A DNA stretch of 64,000 nt from the NCBI RefSeq assembly GCF_018304765.1, contig NZ_CP072642.1, forward strand, positions 1,347,501 through 1,411,500. The letters are read 5' to 3'. The DNA is from Chloracidobacterium sp. N. Its GTDB lineage: Bacteria > Acidobacteriota > Blastocatellia > Chloracidobacteriales > Chloracidobacteriaceae. A program made the translations under genes and the position numbers. Shown one piece after another: positions 1 through 9,125 of the stretch (positions are counted from its first letter, which is position 1; the number at the start of each line of letters is the position of its first letter). The notes under the pieces are model-generated. The model worked only from the letters and a program-made list of their open reading frames with translations, had not been told where the DNA came from and did not search any database.

Positions 1-1
1 C

Positions 2-157
2 GAACACTTCATCACCTGCATCCGGCAGGGCCGGCAGCCGCTGGTGGATGGACGGGCCGGACAGGCAGCTTTGGAACTGGCGCTTCAGGTACGGGCGGAA
101 ATCACCGCCCATGCCCGCCGCGCCGGACTGGGGCATTGGGTGGACGTTCCAACGTAA
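2..157 (+). CDS. C-terminal end of a Gfo/Idh/MocA-family oxidoreductase (partial)
   Basis: An open frame enters from the left edge and stops at TAA 155-157, giving 51 residues. It reads EHFITCIRQGRQPLVDGRAG and then a helix-rich tail ending in a GHWVDVPT-like sequence. The pattern EHF-x-x-C-I-R-x-G-(R/K)-x-P-x-V-x-x-x-x-G is the usual last helix region of NAD(P)-dependent Gfo/Idh/MocA sugar or inositol dehydrogenases. The nucleotide-binding half lies outside the window, so the substrate cannot be judged. It is followed 88 bases later by a methyltransferase on the same strand, which would suit a polysaccharide or cell-surface gene cluster continuing to the left. Confidence 0.7.
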   Translation, partial: EHFITCIRQGRQPLVDGRAGQAALELALQVRAEITAHARRAGLGHWVDVPT

Positions 158-245
158 GGGGCAGGGCGTTTCACCTTCGCCCTGCGCCGCTGACAGCTTC
201 CCCGCCCCCTTGGGCGACTCCGGGCAACCACGGTGGAATCGGGTT

Positions 246-1160
246 ATGGATATTGATGAATACCGCCGGATGTTCCAGCTCGAAACGACCTACTGGTGGT
301 TTGTCGGACGGCGCGCGCTGGTTCGGGATTGGGTGGCGGCGGCACTGCGCCGTCAGCCGGCGGCCACTTCCGAGCGGTGGCTGCTGGATGCCGGATGTGG
401 GACGGGGGCCAATGCCGAGATGCTGCGTGCCTTCGGGCGGGTCATCGGCACGGATGTCTCGCCGGAGGCGCTCCACTGGTCACGGCAGCGGGGACTTTCC
501 CATCTGGCGCGGTGCCGCGTCGAGAAACTGTGTTTTGCCGACGATACCTTTGATGTGGTGACGGCGCTTGACATGCTCGAACACGTGGACGATGACCTGG
601 CCGCCCTGGCTGAACTCCACCGGGTCTGCAAGCCGGGGGGAGCGGTGATCATCACCGTACCGGCGTATGGGTTTCTCTGGAGTCCGCACGACGAAGCCCT
701 GCATCATCGCCGCCGCTATGCCCCACGGGAACTGCGCGACAAACTTCAGGCCATGGGGTTTGAGGTCGAGCGGCTGAGCCACTTCATGTGCGGTTTGTTC
801 CTGCCGGTGTTGCTGCTGCGCTTCTGGCAGAGCCTGCGCAAGCAGGGGGTGCGTCCGCAAAGCGACCTGCGCCCTTTGCCGACGTGGCTCAATGGGCTGC
901 TCAACCGGTTGTTGGGTGTCGAGCGATGGCTGATCAGCCTGTTCAGTCTGCCTCTTGGGGTTTCACTCATCTGTACGGCGCGCAAACGCGCCTGGGTCCG
1001 CTCCCTAGTGCAGCGTCGTCCTGAGTTCGCTTACGATTTCCCTCAACGTGTGCTCGATGATGCCTACATCAACCGGCTTGCCAATGAGCCGCACGCGCCG
1101 GGCCTGGAGTTCTCCCGGCGTGATCCGGTCCGCCCAACCCGTCACGAGCGTGATGGGTAG
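246..1160 (+). CDS. Class I SAM-dependent methyltransferase
   Basis: A 304-residue protein. The start is placed at ATG 246 because the family pattern begins there (MDIDEYRRMFQLETTYWWF); the frame is open upstream but that part has no family character. Motif I is LLDAGCGTGANAEML, followed by GTDVSPEAL, DVVTALDMLEHVDDD and KPGGAVIITVPAY, which together mark a Methyltransf_11-type fold. Such proteins with the early ETTYWWF-x-GRR segment often sit in glycan or lipid-modification clusters; the substrate here is unknown. A hydrophobic stretch (FMCGLFLPVLLLRFW) suggests membrane association. Homologues usually end near the SLICTARKR segment, but this frame runs about 50 codons further, into the antisense kinase gene, before it stops. 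That tail is probably not conserved. Confidence 0.8.
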   Translation: MDIDEYRRMFQLETTYWWFVGRRALVRDWVAAALRRQPAATSERWLLDAGCGTGANAEMLRAFGRVIGTDVSPEALHWSRQRGLSHLARCRVEKLCFADDTFDVVTALDMLEHVDDDLAALAELHRVCKPGGAVIITVPAYGFLWSPHDEALHHRRRYAPRELRDKLQAMGFEVERLSHFMCGLFLPVLLLRFWQSLRKQGVRPQSDLRPLPTWLNGLLNRLLGVERWLISLFSLPLGVSLICTARKRAWVRSLVQRRPEFAYDFPQRVLDDAYINRLANEPHAPGLEFSRRDPVRPTRHERDG

Positions 1161-3569
1161 GTTCAGGTTCAGGGCCCGTACTTCGGCGATGAACTGCCAG
1201 CCGTTCAGGTCGGGCATGCCGAGGTCGGTAAAGAGCGCGTCGAAAGCTTCCAGCCGCAGTCGCTGCAGGGCCCGGCGCGGAGCGGTCTCGACCTGTACCT
1301 CATGTCCCAGGAGCTTGATCATCTCCGCAATGGTTTCCGCCACCGGCGGTTCATCGTCAACGACCAGAATGCGCAACCGTTGGGAGGGCAGTGCAGGCAG
1401 CGGTGGGGCGGTCATCAGGGTTTGGGTCAGGGATACCGGCGCCAACGGAAAGGTCAGGAAAAATGTCGTTCCACGTCCCGGTTCGCTTTCAACTTCAATC
1501 CGCCCCCGGTGCCGGCTGACAATGTTGTGCGAGACGCTCAGCCCCAGACCCGTGCCCTGTCCCCCTTTGGTCGTGTAGAACGGGTCAAAGATACGTTTTT
1601 TGACCTCTTCGCTCATGCCAGCGCCCGTGTCGCGCACCACGAGTCTGGCGGTGTCCTCCTGTGAATAGACATTGATGATGATCTCGCCGCCGGTGGGCAT
1701 GGCATCCAGCGCATTGAACAGGAGGTTGGTGATGACTTCGCGCAACTCGGTCGGGTTGCCCAGGATGTGCACGGGCAACGGCGCCTGGCAGGTGACGTGA
1801 ATGGACGATTTGCCGGAGCGGTGCATCCACCGGGGTTGGGTGGCCTCGATGGTTTCCTGCACGAGTTGGCTCAGGTCAAGCGGCTCGAAATCTGAATCGC
1901 CTTCACGGACGCGGGCAAAGTTCTGGATGCGTTTGACGATGTTGGCCGCGTCCTGGGTCACCTTGTGCATGATGTCGAGCGAACGGAGCGTCGTTTCGTC
2001 CGTCGCTCTGGCTTTGAGCAGACCAATCCGCCCCTGGATGATGGTCAGGGCATTGTTGAAGTTGTGCGCCACGCCCGAAGCCAGTTCCCCCAGCGCCCGC
2101 AGCCGTTCCGTCTGGCGCATCTGAAGGTGATATTCCCGCTCCTGCTCGTGCAGCCGCTGGGTTTCAGCCAGTTGTTCCCGGAGCTGTGCGATGAGCCGTG
2201 AGTTGTGAAGCACGACCGTGGCGTAATCGGTCAGCAGTTCGAGAGTTTCGACTTCCTCCGTGGATGGGGCATCACCCAGGCGGTCAACGCTGAACGTGCC
2301 GAACAGTTTGCCCTCCAGCGCCAGCGGGACGACGATGATGGGGCCGCTGTGCCACATCCGCAACGGAGATTCCGTGTGGCGTCCGAGCAGAAACGAGTGG
2401 TCCCCGATACGCCGGCGAACGCCGGACAGCCGCGCCCCCGGTGTGGTCGAGAAGCCCCCAACCCGTGTGCGCTGGGTTTTGAGCACATCGAGCTCGACGT
2501 GCTGTCCTTCGGTGAAAGCCCCGGCAAAGGCCGCAATGAATGAATCGTTCGTTGAGGCTGCCGCCGGGTCACGCAGGCAGAACAGGGCGCGCTCCCAGCC
2601 CAGATCGCAGGCGACTTCACACATCCAGCGCAGAATTTCGGAAACGCTCAGATAACCTTCCAGACCGAGATGGTGCTTGACCTGATTGGCCACCTCGACG
2701 ATGCGGCGCAGGCGGCGGGATTCCTGTAGCAGACGCTGGCGCATCTGGGTGTTGCTGATGGCAATGGCCACCTGTTCGGCAAGGGGTGTCACCAGCCGGA
2801 GGGTGTCGTCGCTGTAGGCGTTGACTGTCCGGCTCGTGAAGTTGAGTGTGCCGATGACGTTGCCCTCGATAATCAAGGGATGACACAGCGTTGAGCAGTA
2901 GCCCTGGGCTGTCCAGTCCTGGTAGGTCACAAAGCGCATTTCCTGCCGGATGTCCGGCGTGACAATCGGCTGCCCATGTCTGACGACCCAGGCGGTCACG
3001 GTATTGTCTCCCGGCACAACGCGGCCCGCCTGTACCGAACTCGTACCATCGTCGTGTAGGGCGTAAATTTCGACTTCATTGGTGTCAGGACGAAAGAGCG
3101 TGATGCTCAGGCGGTCAAAGGACAACAACTTGCCGGCTTCACGGGCAACCGTCTCAAAGATAGCCGTCATGGTGTGACCGGCGTGGATCGAACGGCTGAT
3201 GTTGAGCACGGCCAGCGCCGGGTGGTAGTGGGGCTGGGAAACGGCTGCCGGCGAGACGACCACGGCCACGAGCTTTGCCTGCTGCCACGTTACCGGATAA
3301 GCCGTTGCCACGAGATCGTCCGCGAGGTACACCGACCCGGGGAGCACCTCCTGCCCCTGCGCCACAGCCCGTAAAAGCGCCTGCAGGGCCGGTGGCAGGG
3401 ATGGAGAGGACAACGACGCTGACAAATCGAAATCCGTCTGCTCCTCAGCAACCGTGTGATCTGTGCTCTGAAGGGGATCGGAGGAAACCGCTGCGTGGCA
3501 CAGCCGCCCCTCAAGGTCGAAAAGATAGTGTCCGGGTTTGAACGGACCAGTCTCCATCATATCGGCCAC
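1005..3569 (-). CDS. Hybrid sensor histidine kinase: GAF-GAF-HisKA-HATPase-REC
   Basis: A soluble 854-residue hybrid kinase with no obvious membrane segment. Two GAF-like domains lie at about 130-275 and 290-460. A coiled linker follows, then a dimerisation helix with phospho-acceptor H502 (ELASGVAHNFNNAL). The N box has N615/N619, G1 is DTGAG near 647, and G2 is GTGLGL near 672. A receiver domain occupies 733-850, with acidic pair D738/D739, phospho-acceptor D782 and K831. The ligand of the GAF domains cannot be read from sequence. The start is GTG 3569, with AGGAG nine bases upstream; ATG codons at 3560 and 3557 are alternatives with poorer spacing. The fused receiver suggests internal phosphotransfer, since no partner regulator lies beside it. 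Its 3' end overlaps the convergent methyltransferase frame by 156 bp. Confidence 0.9.
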   Translation of the reverse strand: MADMMETGPFKPGHYLFDLEGRLCHAAVSSDPLQSTDHTVAEEQTDFDLSASLSSPSLPPALQALLRAVAQGQEVLPGSVYLADDLVATAYPVTWQQAKLVAVVVSPAAVSQPHYHPALAVLNISRSIHAGHTMTAIFETVAREAGKLLSFDRLSITLFRPDTNEVEIYALHDDGTSSVQAGRVVPGDNTVTAWVVRHGQPIVTPDIRQEMRFVTYQDWTAQGYCSTLCHPLIIEGNVIGTLNFTSRTVNAYSDDTLRLVTPLAEQVAIAISNTQMRQRLLQESRRLRRIVEVANQVKHHLGLEGYLSVSEILRWMCEVACDLGWERALFCLRDPAAASTNDSFIAAFAGAFTEGQHVELDVLKTQRTRVGGFSTTPGARLSGVRRRIGDHSFLLGRHTESPLRMWHSGPIIVVPLALEGKLFGTFSVDRLGDAPSTEEVETLELLTDYATVVLHNSRLIAQLREQLAETQRLHEQEREYHLQMRQTERLRALGELASGVAHNFNNALTIIQGRIGLLKARATDETTLRSLDIMHKVTQDAANIVKRIQNFARVREGDSDFEPLDLSQLVQETIEATQPRWMHRSGKSSIHVTCQAPLPVHILGNPTELREVITNLLFNALDAMPTGGEIIINVYSQEDTARLVVRDTGAGMSEEVKKRIFDPFYTTKGGQGTGLGLSVSHNIVSRHRGRIEVESEPGRGTTFFLTFPLAPVSLTQTLMTAPPLPALPSQRLRILVVDDEPPVAETIAEMIKLLGHEVQVETAPRRALQRLRLEAFDALFTDLGMPDLNGWQFIAEVRALNLNLPITLVTGWADRITPGELQARRVRLIGKPVDVGIIEHTLREIVSELRTTLH

Positions 3570-3721
3570 AGTAAAACGCTCCTTGGCGGAGTCATCAAGG
3601 TCTTGGGGAAACGTTGCTACAGCAAGTCATTGTCCGGTTTTTTATTGTTATCCTGTGGCGTCAGGCAACCTTTTCTCCGTAAGTTGCCGGCAGTAAACGT
3701 AAAGACGGCACGGCACGGGCA

Positions 3722-4537
3722 TCACTCCGGGGAGGGTTTGGGAGATGGAGGCATCACATCGGCCGCGCAGCGAAACCCCAGGGTGAAGGCGATCGTGCCG
3801 GGAGGGAGTCCGTAGCGGCGTGTGAGCTGAAGGTAGTCCTCGCGGTCATTCCACGAACCGCCACGCACGACCCGTCCGCGTCCAAAGTCCGGCCCGGGTG
3901 GATTGTGGGACGGGCCAAAGGCGTAGTAGTCGGCATCGAACCAGTCCTGACACCACTCGGCGGCATTGCCGGACAGGTCATAAAGCCCGAAAGGATTGGG
4001 AGCAAACGTGGCTACCGGTGTGGTCTGGATGCCACGTAATGGCATGCGTTTCGGGTTGACGGCGATGTGGCCAAAGTTGGCCGCGCTGGCAGCCGACACA
4101 CCCGCACCCGCTGTGCCGTACTGCGCCGTAGGGCGGCCGGCGCGGGCGGCGAACTCCCATTCGGCTTCGGTCGGCAGCCGCTTTCCGGCCCAGCGGGCGT
4201 AGGCCGCTGCATCGTTCCAGGTCACGGCCACAACCGGATGCTGCTCGCGTCCCGGTGTGGCATACAGCGCCCAGCGCCCTTCACTCTGATAGCCAGTAGC
4301 CATGACGAAGCGCCGGAATTCGGCATTCGTCACCTCGGTGCGGTCAAGAAAAAATGGCGCAACGACCGTGAGATGTCCACGGCCGGCGTCATCGCTGCGG
4401 ACGAAGGCCCCGCCGGGAACAAGCACCATGCCCGGCGGTGGCAACTGCACCTGGTAGGGCGGTTCAGCCGGCCGGACCTGGCAGGCCGTCAGCCAGAAAC
4501 TGGATACAAGCAACCAGAAACCAAAGATGTTTCGCAT
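3722..4537 (-). CDS. Formylglycine-generating-enzyme-like (SUMF1/FGE-sulfatase domain) lipoprotein
   Basis: A 271-residue protein. The start is placed at ATG 4537, where a lipoprotein signal begins: hydrophobic core, then lipobox LTAC with C19. The frame is open up to 4879, but that part overlaps the divergent aceE start and has no family character. Residues about 35-262 form an FGE-sulfatase domain: GMVLVPGGAFVRSDDAG, FFLDRTEVTNAEFRRFV, HPVVAVTWNDAAAYARWAGK, RLPTEAEWEFAARAG, GLYDLSGNAAEWCQDWF, VVRGGSWNDR and LGFRCA. Many bacterial members are not sulfatase activators but structural or regulatory proteins. No sulfatase is seen nearby, so the substrate is open. It is probably anchored in the outer or inner membrane facing the periplasm. 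Confidence 0.85.
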   Translation of the reverse strand: MRNIFGFWLLVSSFWLTACQVRPAEPPYQVQLPPPGMVLVPGGAFVRSDDAGRGHLTVVAPFFLDRTEVTNAEFRRFVMATGYQSEGRWALYATPGREQHPVVAVTWNDAAAYARWAGKRLPTEAEWEFAARAGRPTAQYGTAGAGVSAASAANFGHIAVNPKRMPLRGIQTTPVATFAPNPFGLYDLSGNAAEWCQDWFDADYYAFGPSHNPPGPDFGRGRVVRGGSWNDREDYLQLTRRYGLPPGTIAFTLGFRCAADVMPPSPKPSPE

Positions 4538-4790
4538 GACGTTCGGCCAGACCCTACCAGACCGGCGGCGCACGTGCATCCGGTCTGGCACCGTGTCAGG
4601 CGTTGGCAGATTGCCGCTGGATGCGCCCCGAAGGAACCGGGAACGGCCATCCGCCGCCGGAGATGGAAGCGCAGCCAATGGCCGCTTGCCGTTGATTGTA
4701 TCTTGGCGTACAAACAACGTGCCCATCTGCCAGTCTGCCAGGCAGGATTCCAACGCAAGTTCAACCGTAAGAGCCGGGAGGTCTTCGCCG

Positions 4791-7466
4791 ATGTATCTCG
4801 ACGAATTCAAGCAACAGTTGCCGGATGCCGACCCACAGGAAACCGCCGAATGGCTTGAAGCCCTGGAGCAGGTGGTCAATCAGGAAGGCCGTGAGCGGGC
4901 GCAGTTTCTGCTGCGCAAGCTGCTCAAAAAATCGCGTCTGATGCGCGTCGGACTGCCTGAACTGGTGCAGACGCCATACATCAACACGATTTCACCGGAG
5001 CAGGAACCGCCGTTTCCGGGGGATGAGGAAATGGAGCTGCGCATCCGGCGCATCGTACGGTGGAATGCCGTGGCGATGGTGGTACGGGCCAATCACTACT
5101 TTCCCGGCATCGGCGGACATCTGGCCACCTATGCGTCGTCAGCCAGCCTGTACGAAGTCGGGTTCAATCATTTCTTTCAGGGCAAGGATGGCGAAGGCGC
5201 CGGCGATCAGATTTTCTACCAGGGGCACGCCGCGCCGGGCATTTACTCCCGCGCCTTTCTGGAAGGACGCCTGACGGTCGAACATCTCGAACACTTCCGC
5301 CGGGAGGCGCTGGGCAAAGGGCTTTCGAGCTACCCCCATCCACGGCTGATGCCGGATTTCTGGGAATTTCCGACGGTTTCCATGGGGCTGGGACCCATCA
5401 ATGCCATCTATCAGGCGCGCTTCAACCGCTATCTGCACAACCGTGGAATTGCCGATACTTCCCGGTCGCGGGTGTGGGCCTTTCTGGGCGATGGCGAGAC
5501 GGATGAGCCGGAGGCGCTCGGCGCGCTGCATCTGGCGGCGCGTGAGGGCCTCGACAACCTTGTGTTTGTCGTCAACTGCAACCTGCAGCGGCTCGACGGC
5601 CCCGTACGCGGCAACGGCAAAATCATTCAGGAACTGGAAGCCGTCTTCCGGGGCGCCGGGTGGAATGTCATCAAGGTCATCTGGAGCCGCCGCTGGGACC
5701 CGTTGCTGGCCAAAGATACCGAAGGCGCGCTGCTGCACATTATGAACACCACGCTCGACGGCGAATTCCAGAAGTATTCCGTCGAAAGCGGCGCTTACAT
5801 CCGGCGGCACTTTTTTGGCAAGGATCCACGCGCCCTGGCGATGGTGGAGCAGATGTCGGACCGCGACCTGGAGCGGCTGCGCCGGGGCGGCCACGATCAC
5901 CTGAAGATTTATGCGGCCTACAAGGCAGCCGTCGAGCACCAGGGCCAGCCAACCGTCATCCTCGTCAAGACGGTCAAGGGATGGATGCTTGGCGAAAGCG
6001 CCACCGGCCGCAATGCAACCCATCAGCTCAAGAAGCTGACCGAAGCCGAACTCAGGAAGTTCCGCGATTTGATGGCGCTCCCGATTCCCGATGCCCAGGT
6101 GGGTGATGCGCCCTACTACCATCCGGGGGAAACATCACCGGAAGTCGAATACCTGCGCGAGTGTCGCCGGCGGCTCGGTGGCGAACTGCCCCGGCGGGTT
6201 GTCCGGTCGAAGCCGCTGGAACTGCCCCGGGAAGACCTCTACGCCGAGTTTGCTGCCGCCAACCAGCAGCCCGTTTCAACGACCATGGCCATTGTGCGTC
6301 TGCTGCGCAAGCTGCTTGACGACAAGCACATCGGCCGCCGCATCGTGCCGATCATTCCCGATGAGGCGCGGACGTTCGGGATGGACTTCCTGTTCAAGAA
6401 AGTCGGCATTTACTCGGCAAAGGGACAGCTCTACGACCCGGTGGATTCCGACCTGCTGTTCAGCTACCGCGAAGCCAAAGACGGACAGCTTCTCGAAGAA
6501 GGGATCACGGAAGCCGGGGCGATGGGGTCGTTTACGGCGGCGAGCACGTCCTATGCCACCCACGGCGAGCCGGTGATTCCGTTTTACATGTTCTATTCGA
6601 TGTTCGGTTTTCAGCGCACCGGCGATCAGGCCTGGGCCGTGGGCGATGCCCGTGGGCGGGGCTTTCTCATCGGAGCCACGGCCGGTCGTACGACGCTCAA
6701 CGGCGAAGGCCTGCAGCACCAGGACGGCCACAGCCACGTCCTGGCCTCGACGGTGCCGTGCTGTGTGCAGTACGACCCGGCCTTTCACTTTGAAATTGCC
6801 GCGATTGTACGTGATGGGCTGCGGCGGATGTATGAGCAGGGCGAGGACGTGTTCTATTACATCACGGTGTATAACGAAAACTACGCCATGCCGGCCATGC
6901 CGCGCGGTGTGGAGGAAGGTATCCTGCGCGGGCTGTACCTGTTCAAGCCGTGCCTCGACGCCAAGCGCCACATCGTCCAGATTTTCGGCAGTGGCGCGCT
7001 GATGATGCAGGCACTCGAAGCCCAGCGTATTCTGGCCGAACGCTATGACGTGGCGGCGGATGTGTGGTCGGCAACAAGTTACCGCGCGCTGCGCGACGAT
7101 GCGTTACAGACCGAAGCGTGGAATCTGGCCCATCCGCTGGAAAAGCCCCGGGTGCCGTACCTTCAGAAGGTTCTGGCCAATGCCGAAGGCCCCATCATTG
7201 CCGTCAGTGACTACATGAAAGCCTGGCCGGACAGCATCGCCCGCTGGGTCCGCCAGCCGTTTCTGCCCCTGGGAACTGACGGCTTCGGGATGAGCGACAC
7301 CCGCGAGCAGTTGCGGCGTCACTTCAAGGTGGATGCGGCTTCCATTGCGTATGCGGCGCTCTACAAACTGGCCGAAATGGGCAAACTGGGCTTCGATGAG
7401 GTCGCGCGCGCCGGAGCGGAACTCTACGGCGAAGCGGCCGTGCCGGAGCCGGTTGCCGGACGTTAG
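4791..7466 (+). CDS. aceE: Pyruvate dehydrogenase E1 component, homodimeric type
   Basis: An 891-residue protein, close to the 887 of E. coli AceE. It is the thiamine-diphosphate E1 subunit that decarboxylates pyruvate and reductively acetylates the lipoyl E2 of the pyruvate dehydrogenase complex. The ThDP/Mg motif is GDGETDEPEALGAL, from G233, followed by the NCNLQRLDGPVRGN segment typical of the single-chain E1. The ATG at 4791 is chosen for its family-like start (MYLDEFKQQLPDADPQETAEW) and the GGGAGG sequence 4776-4781 upstream. Neither E2 nor E3 is adjacent, so the complex is encoded at separate loci. An unknown gene follows 6 bases after the stop, and the pair may be co-transcribed. Confidence 0.97.
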   Translation: MYLDEFKQQLPDADPQETAEWLEALEQVVNQEGRERAQFLLRKLLKKSRLMRVGLPELVQTPYINTISPEQEPPFPGDEEMELRIRRIVRWNAVAMVVRANHYFPGIGGHLATYASSASLYEVGFNHFFQGKDGEGAGDQIFYQGHAAPGIYSRAFLEGRLTVEHLEHFRREALGKGLSSYPHPRLMPDFWEFPTVSMGLGPINAIYQARFNRYLHNRGIADTSRSRVWAFLGDGETDEPEALGALHLAAREGLDNLVFVVNCNLQRLDGPVRGNGKIIQELEAVFRGAGWNVIKVIWSRRWDPLLAKDTEGALLHIMNTTLDGEFQKYSVESGAYIRRHFFGKDPRALAMVEQMSDRDLERLRRGGHDHLKIYAAYKAAVEHQGQPTVILVKTVKGWMLGESATGRNATHQLKKLTEAELRKFRDLMALPIPDAQVGDAPYYHPGETSPEVEYLRECRRRLGGELPRRVVRSKPLELPREDLYAEFAAANQQPVSTTMAIVRLLRKLLDDKHIGRRIVPIIPDEARTFGMDFLFKKVGIYSAKGQLYDPVDSDLLFSYREAKDGQLLEEGITEAGAMGSFTAASTSYATHGEPVIPFYMFYSMFGFQRTGDQAWAVGDARGRGFLIGATAGRTTLNGEGLQHQDGHSHVLASTVPCCVQYDPAFHFEIAAIVRDGLRRMYEQGEDVFYYITVYNENYAMPAMPRGVEEGILRGLYLFKPCLDAKRHIVQIFGSGALMMQALEAQRILAERYDVAADVWSATSYRALRDDALQTEAWNLAHPLEKPRVPYLQKVLANAEGPIIAVSDYMKAWPDSIARWVRQPFLPLGTDGFGMSDTREQLRRHFKVDAASIAYAALYKLAEMGKLGFDEVARAGAELYGEAAVPEPVAGR

Positions 7467-7472
7467 AACCCC

Positions 7473-8507
7473 GTGGAAACCCTTGCTCTGCCGTCCACGC
7501 AGCTTGCCGCCACACAGGTTCACCGGTGGGCCCTGGCGCTGCGTCGGGCGGCAGCGCTCTTTGAAGCACAGCGTTTTGCCGATCTCTATTTCGGCCCGGA
7601 AGAGCAACTCGATGCCGACCGCTTTCCCGGTTTTCGTCCGGCGGTGCTCTACTGGGTGGCCACGGCCGAACGTGAACGGTTAACCCATACGCTGCTCCTG
7701 TCGGTTGCCGGGCTGACGCTGGACGACCTGCCGGCAGTCGCTCCGGCGGTCGTTCGCTACCAGGCGGACTTCGTGGAGGACTGCCGCGTGCTCTGGGAGC
7801 ACCTGCAGCCAACCCTGCCGTTTCGTCCGGCGCTTGATGTAGCTGCGCTGGGTGAAATTTCCAGCCTGCCGTCCGACTGGCTGGCGCGGTTCAATGCCGC
7901 AACTGTTCTGGCCCGGCAGCAACCCGCAGCCGAAGCAACCTGGGCCACCTGGTGTGAGTTGTCCCTGGTGGCGCGCGCGGCGCAGAGCGCCGAAACCATC
8001 CGGGCGGCGCTCGTGCTGGCCGAACTCGATGCCCGGTTGGACCTGCCAGTGCTGGTGGAGCGGATTGCCCCGGCCTTTGGGCAGCAGCTCACCGACTTCT
8101 TTTTCACGCAGGTTCTGAAAGGCATTGCCGATGCGCCCCGTGCCACCGGGGAACGGCTTGGGCGGAATGGCGTCTTTGCCGAGCATGACCTGTCAAAAAC
8201 GCACCTTCAGCCTTTGCAGGGCCTGCTTGGATTGGTCGGCGCGTGGTTGGGCGGCCCGCCGCTCGTGGTGGAAACGCACATCCGCACCTGCTCTTTCCAG
8301 ACCCAGACGCAGGTCGTGCTGGCGGCCGAAGGGCGCGACCCGGCGCTGGGGCGGCATCTGTGTACGCTGTGCGCGGCCTTTGACCAGTCCACGCTGGATG
8401 CCGTGCTGCCCCGGTGGCTTGCGCCACGCAGCCGACTCCACGCCAGCCTGGGGCGGGGGGCGGACGCCTGCCGGTTCACGGCTGAGTTTGGTGTGCGCCG
8501 AAGTTGA
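7473..8507 (+). CDS. Protein of unknown function downstream of aceE
   Basis: A 344-residue protein that I do not recognise. It begins with GTG 7473, only 6 bases after the aceE stop, and no better in-frame ATG lies near the front. The N-terminal 230 residues look mainly helical, rich in Ala, Leu, Glu and Arg, with no signal peptide or membrane segment. The C-terminal 100 residues hold a Gly/Pro-rich turn (GAWLGGPPLVVETHIRTCSF) and three further cysteines, two of them in HLCTLCAAFDQ, which could be a metal or cofactor site. Its close spacing suggests co-expression with pyruvate dehydrogenase. It ends 11 bases from the convergent hisB. Confidence 0.7.
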   Translation: METLALPSTQLAATQVHRWALALRRAAALFEAQRFADLYFGPEEQLDADRFPGFRPAVLYWVATAERERLTHTLLLSVAGLTLDDLPAVAPAVVRYQADFVEDCRVLWEHLQPTLPFRPALDVAALGEISSLPSDWLARFNAATVLARQQPAAEATWATWCELSLVARAAQSAETIRAALVLAELDARLDLPVLVERIAPAFGQQLTDFFFTQVLKGIADAPRATGERLGRNGVFAEHDLSKTHLQPLQGLLGLVGAWLGGPPLVVETHIRTCSFQTQTQVVLAAEGRDPALGRHLCTLCAAFDQSTLDAVLPRWLAPRSRLHASLGRGADACRFTAEFGVRRS

Positions 8508-8518
8508 GCTTGAAGTCC

Positions 8519-9109
8519 CTACAACACGCCTTTGGTTGAAGGGATGTCCTGCTGTCCGGCCAGGCGCCGGGTGGCGGCTCCCAGGGCGCGGGCCGCGGCC
8601 TTGAACGTCGCCTCCAGAATGTGGTGCTGATTGCGTCCGTAGAGCAGGGCAATGTGCAGGGTCAGCCCGGCGTTGAAGGCCAAAGAGCGCCAGAAGTGTT
8701 CGGCCATTTCGACGGCAAACGTACCGATCCGTTCACGTGGGTTGTCCACGTCATAGACCAGGTAGGGGCGGCCGGAGACATCCACCACGGCGCGCGCCAG
8801 AGCTTCGTCCAGTGGCGCGTAGGCGTGTCCGAAGCGGGCAATGCCGGCCTTGTCGCCAAGCGCCTGGGCGAGGGCTTGTCCCAGCGTGATGCCGACATCC
8901 TCGACGGTATGATGGTCGTCAATGTCGAGGTCGCCATCGCAGTGAATATCGAGGTCAAGGCGGCTGTGCCGGGCAAGCTGCGCCAGCATGTGGTCGAAAA
9001 AGCCAATGCCGGTGGTGATGCGGGAAATCCCCGTGCCGTCCAGGTCAAGCGTGACGGCCACGCTGGTTTCATTGGTGCGTCGGGTGAGCGAGGCTGTGCG
9101 GTGCGTCAT
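8519..9109 (-). CDS. hisB: Imidazoleglycerol-phosphate dehydratase
   Basis: A 196-residue monofunctional HisB, converting imidazole glycerol phosphate to imidazole acetol phosphate in histidine synthesis. The duplicated metal-binding motifs are visible: [14 protein letters not shown] and [17 protein letters not shown], then [18 protein letters not shown] and the C-terminal [17 protein letters not shown]. The usual start segment R-x-T-x-E-T is present as [18 protein letters not shown]. There is no N-terminal phosphatase domain, unlike enterobacterial HisB. It lies 16 bases downstream of the M1 peptidase on the same strand, not in a his operon. No clear ribosome-binding site precedes the ATG. 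Confidence 0.96.
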   Translation of the reverse strand: MTHRTASLTRRTNETSVAVTLDLDGTGISRITTGIGFFDHMLAQLARHSRLDLDIHCDGDLDIDDHHTVEDVGITLGQALAQALGDKAGIARFGHAYAPLDEALARAVVDVSGRPYLVYDVDNPRERIGTFAVEMAEHFWRSLAFNAGLTLHIALLYGRNQHHILEATFKAAARALGAATRRLAGQQDIPSTKGVL

Positions 9110-9125
9110 GTTCGGTTTGGAAGGA

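Noticed and set aside
4538-4879. N-terminal extension of the FGE-like protein
   Set aside because: The extension overlaps the divergent aceE start and lacks family sequence, while ATG 4537 starts a good lipoprotein signal.
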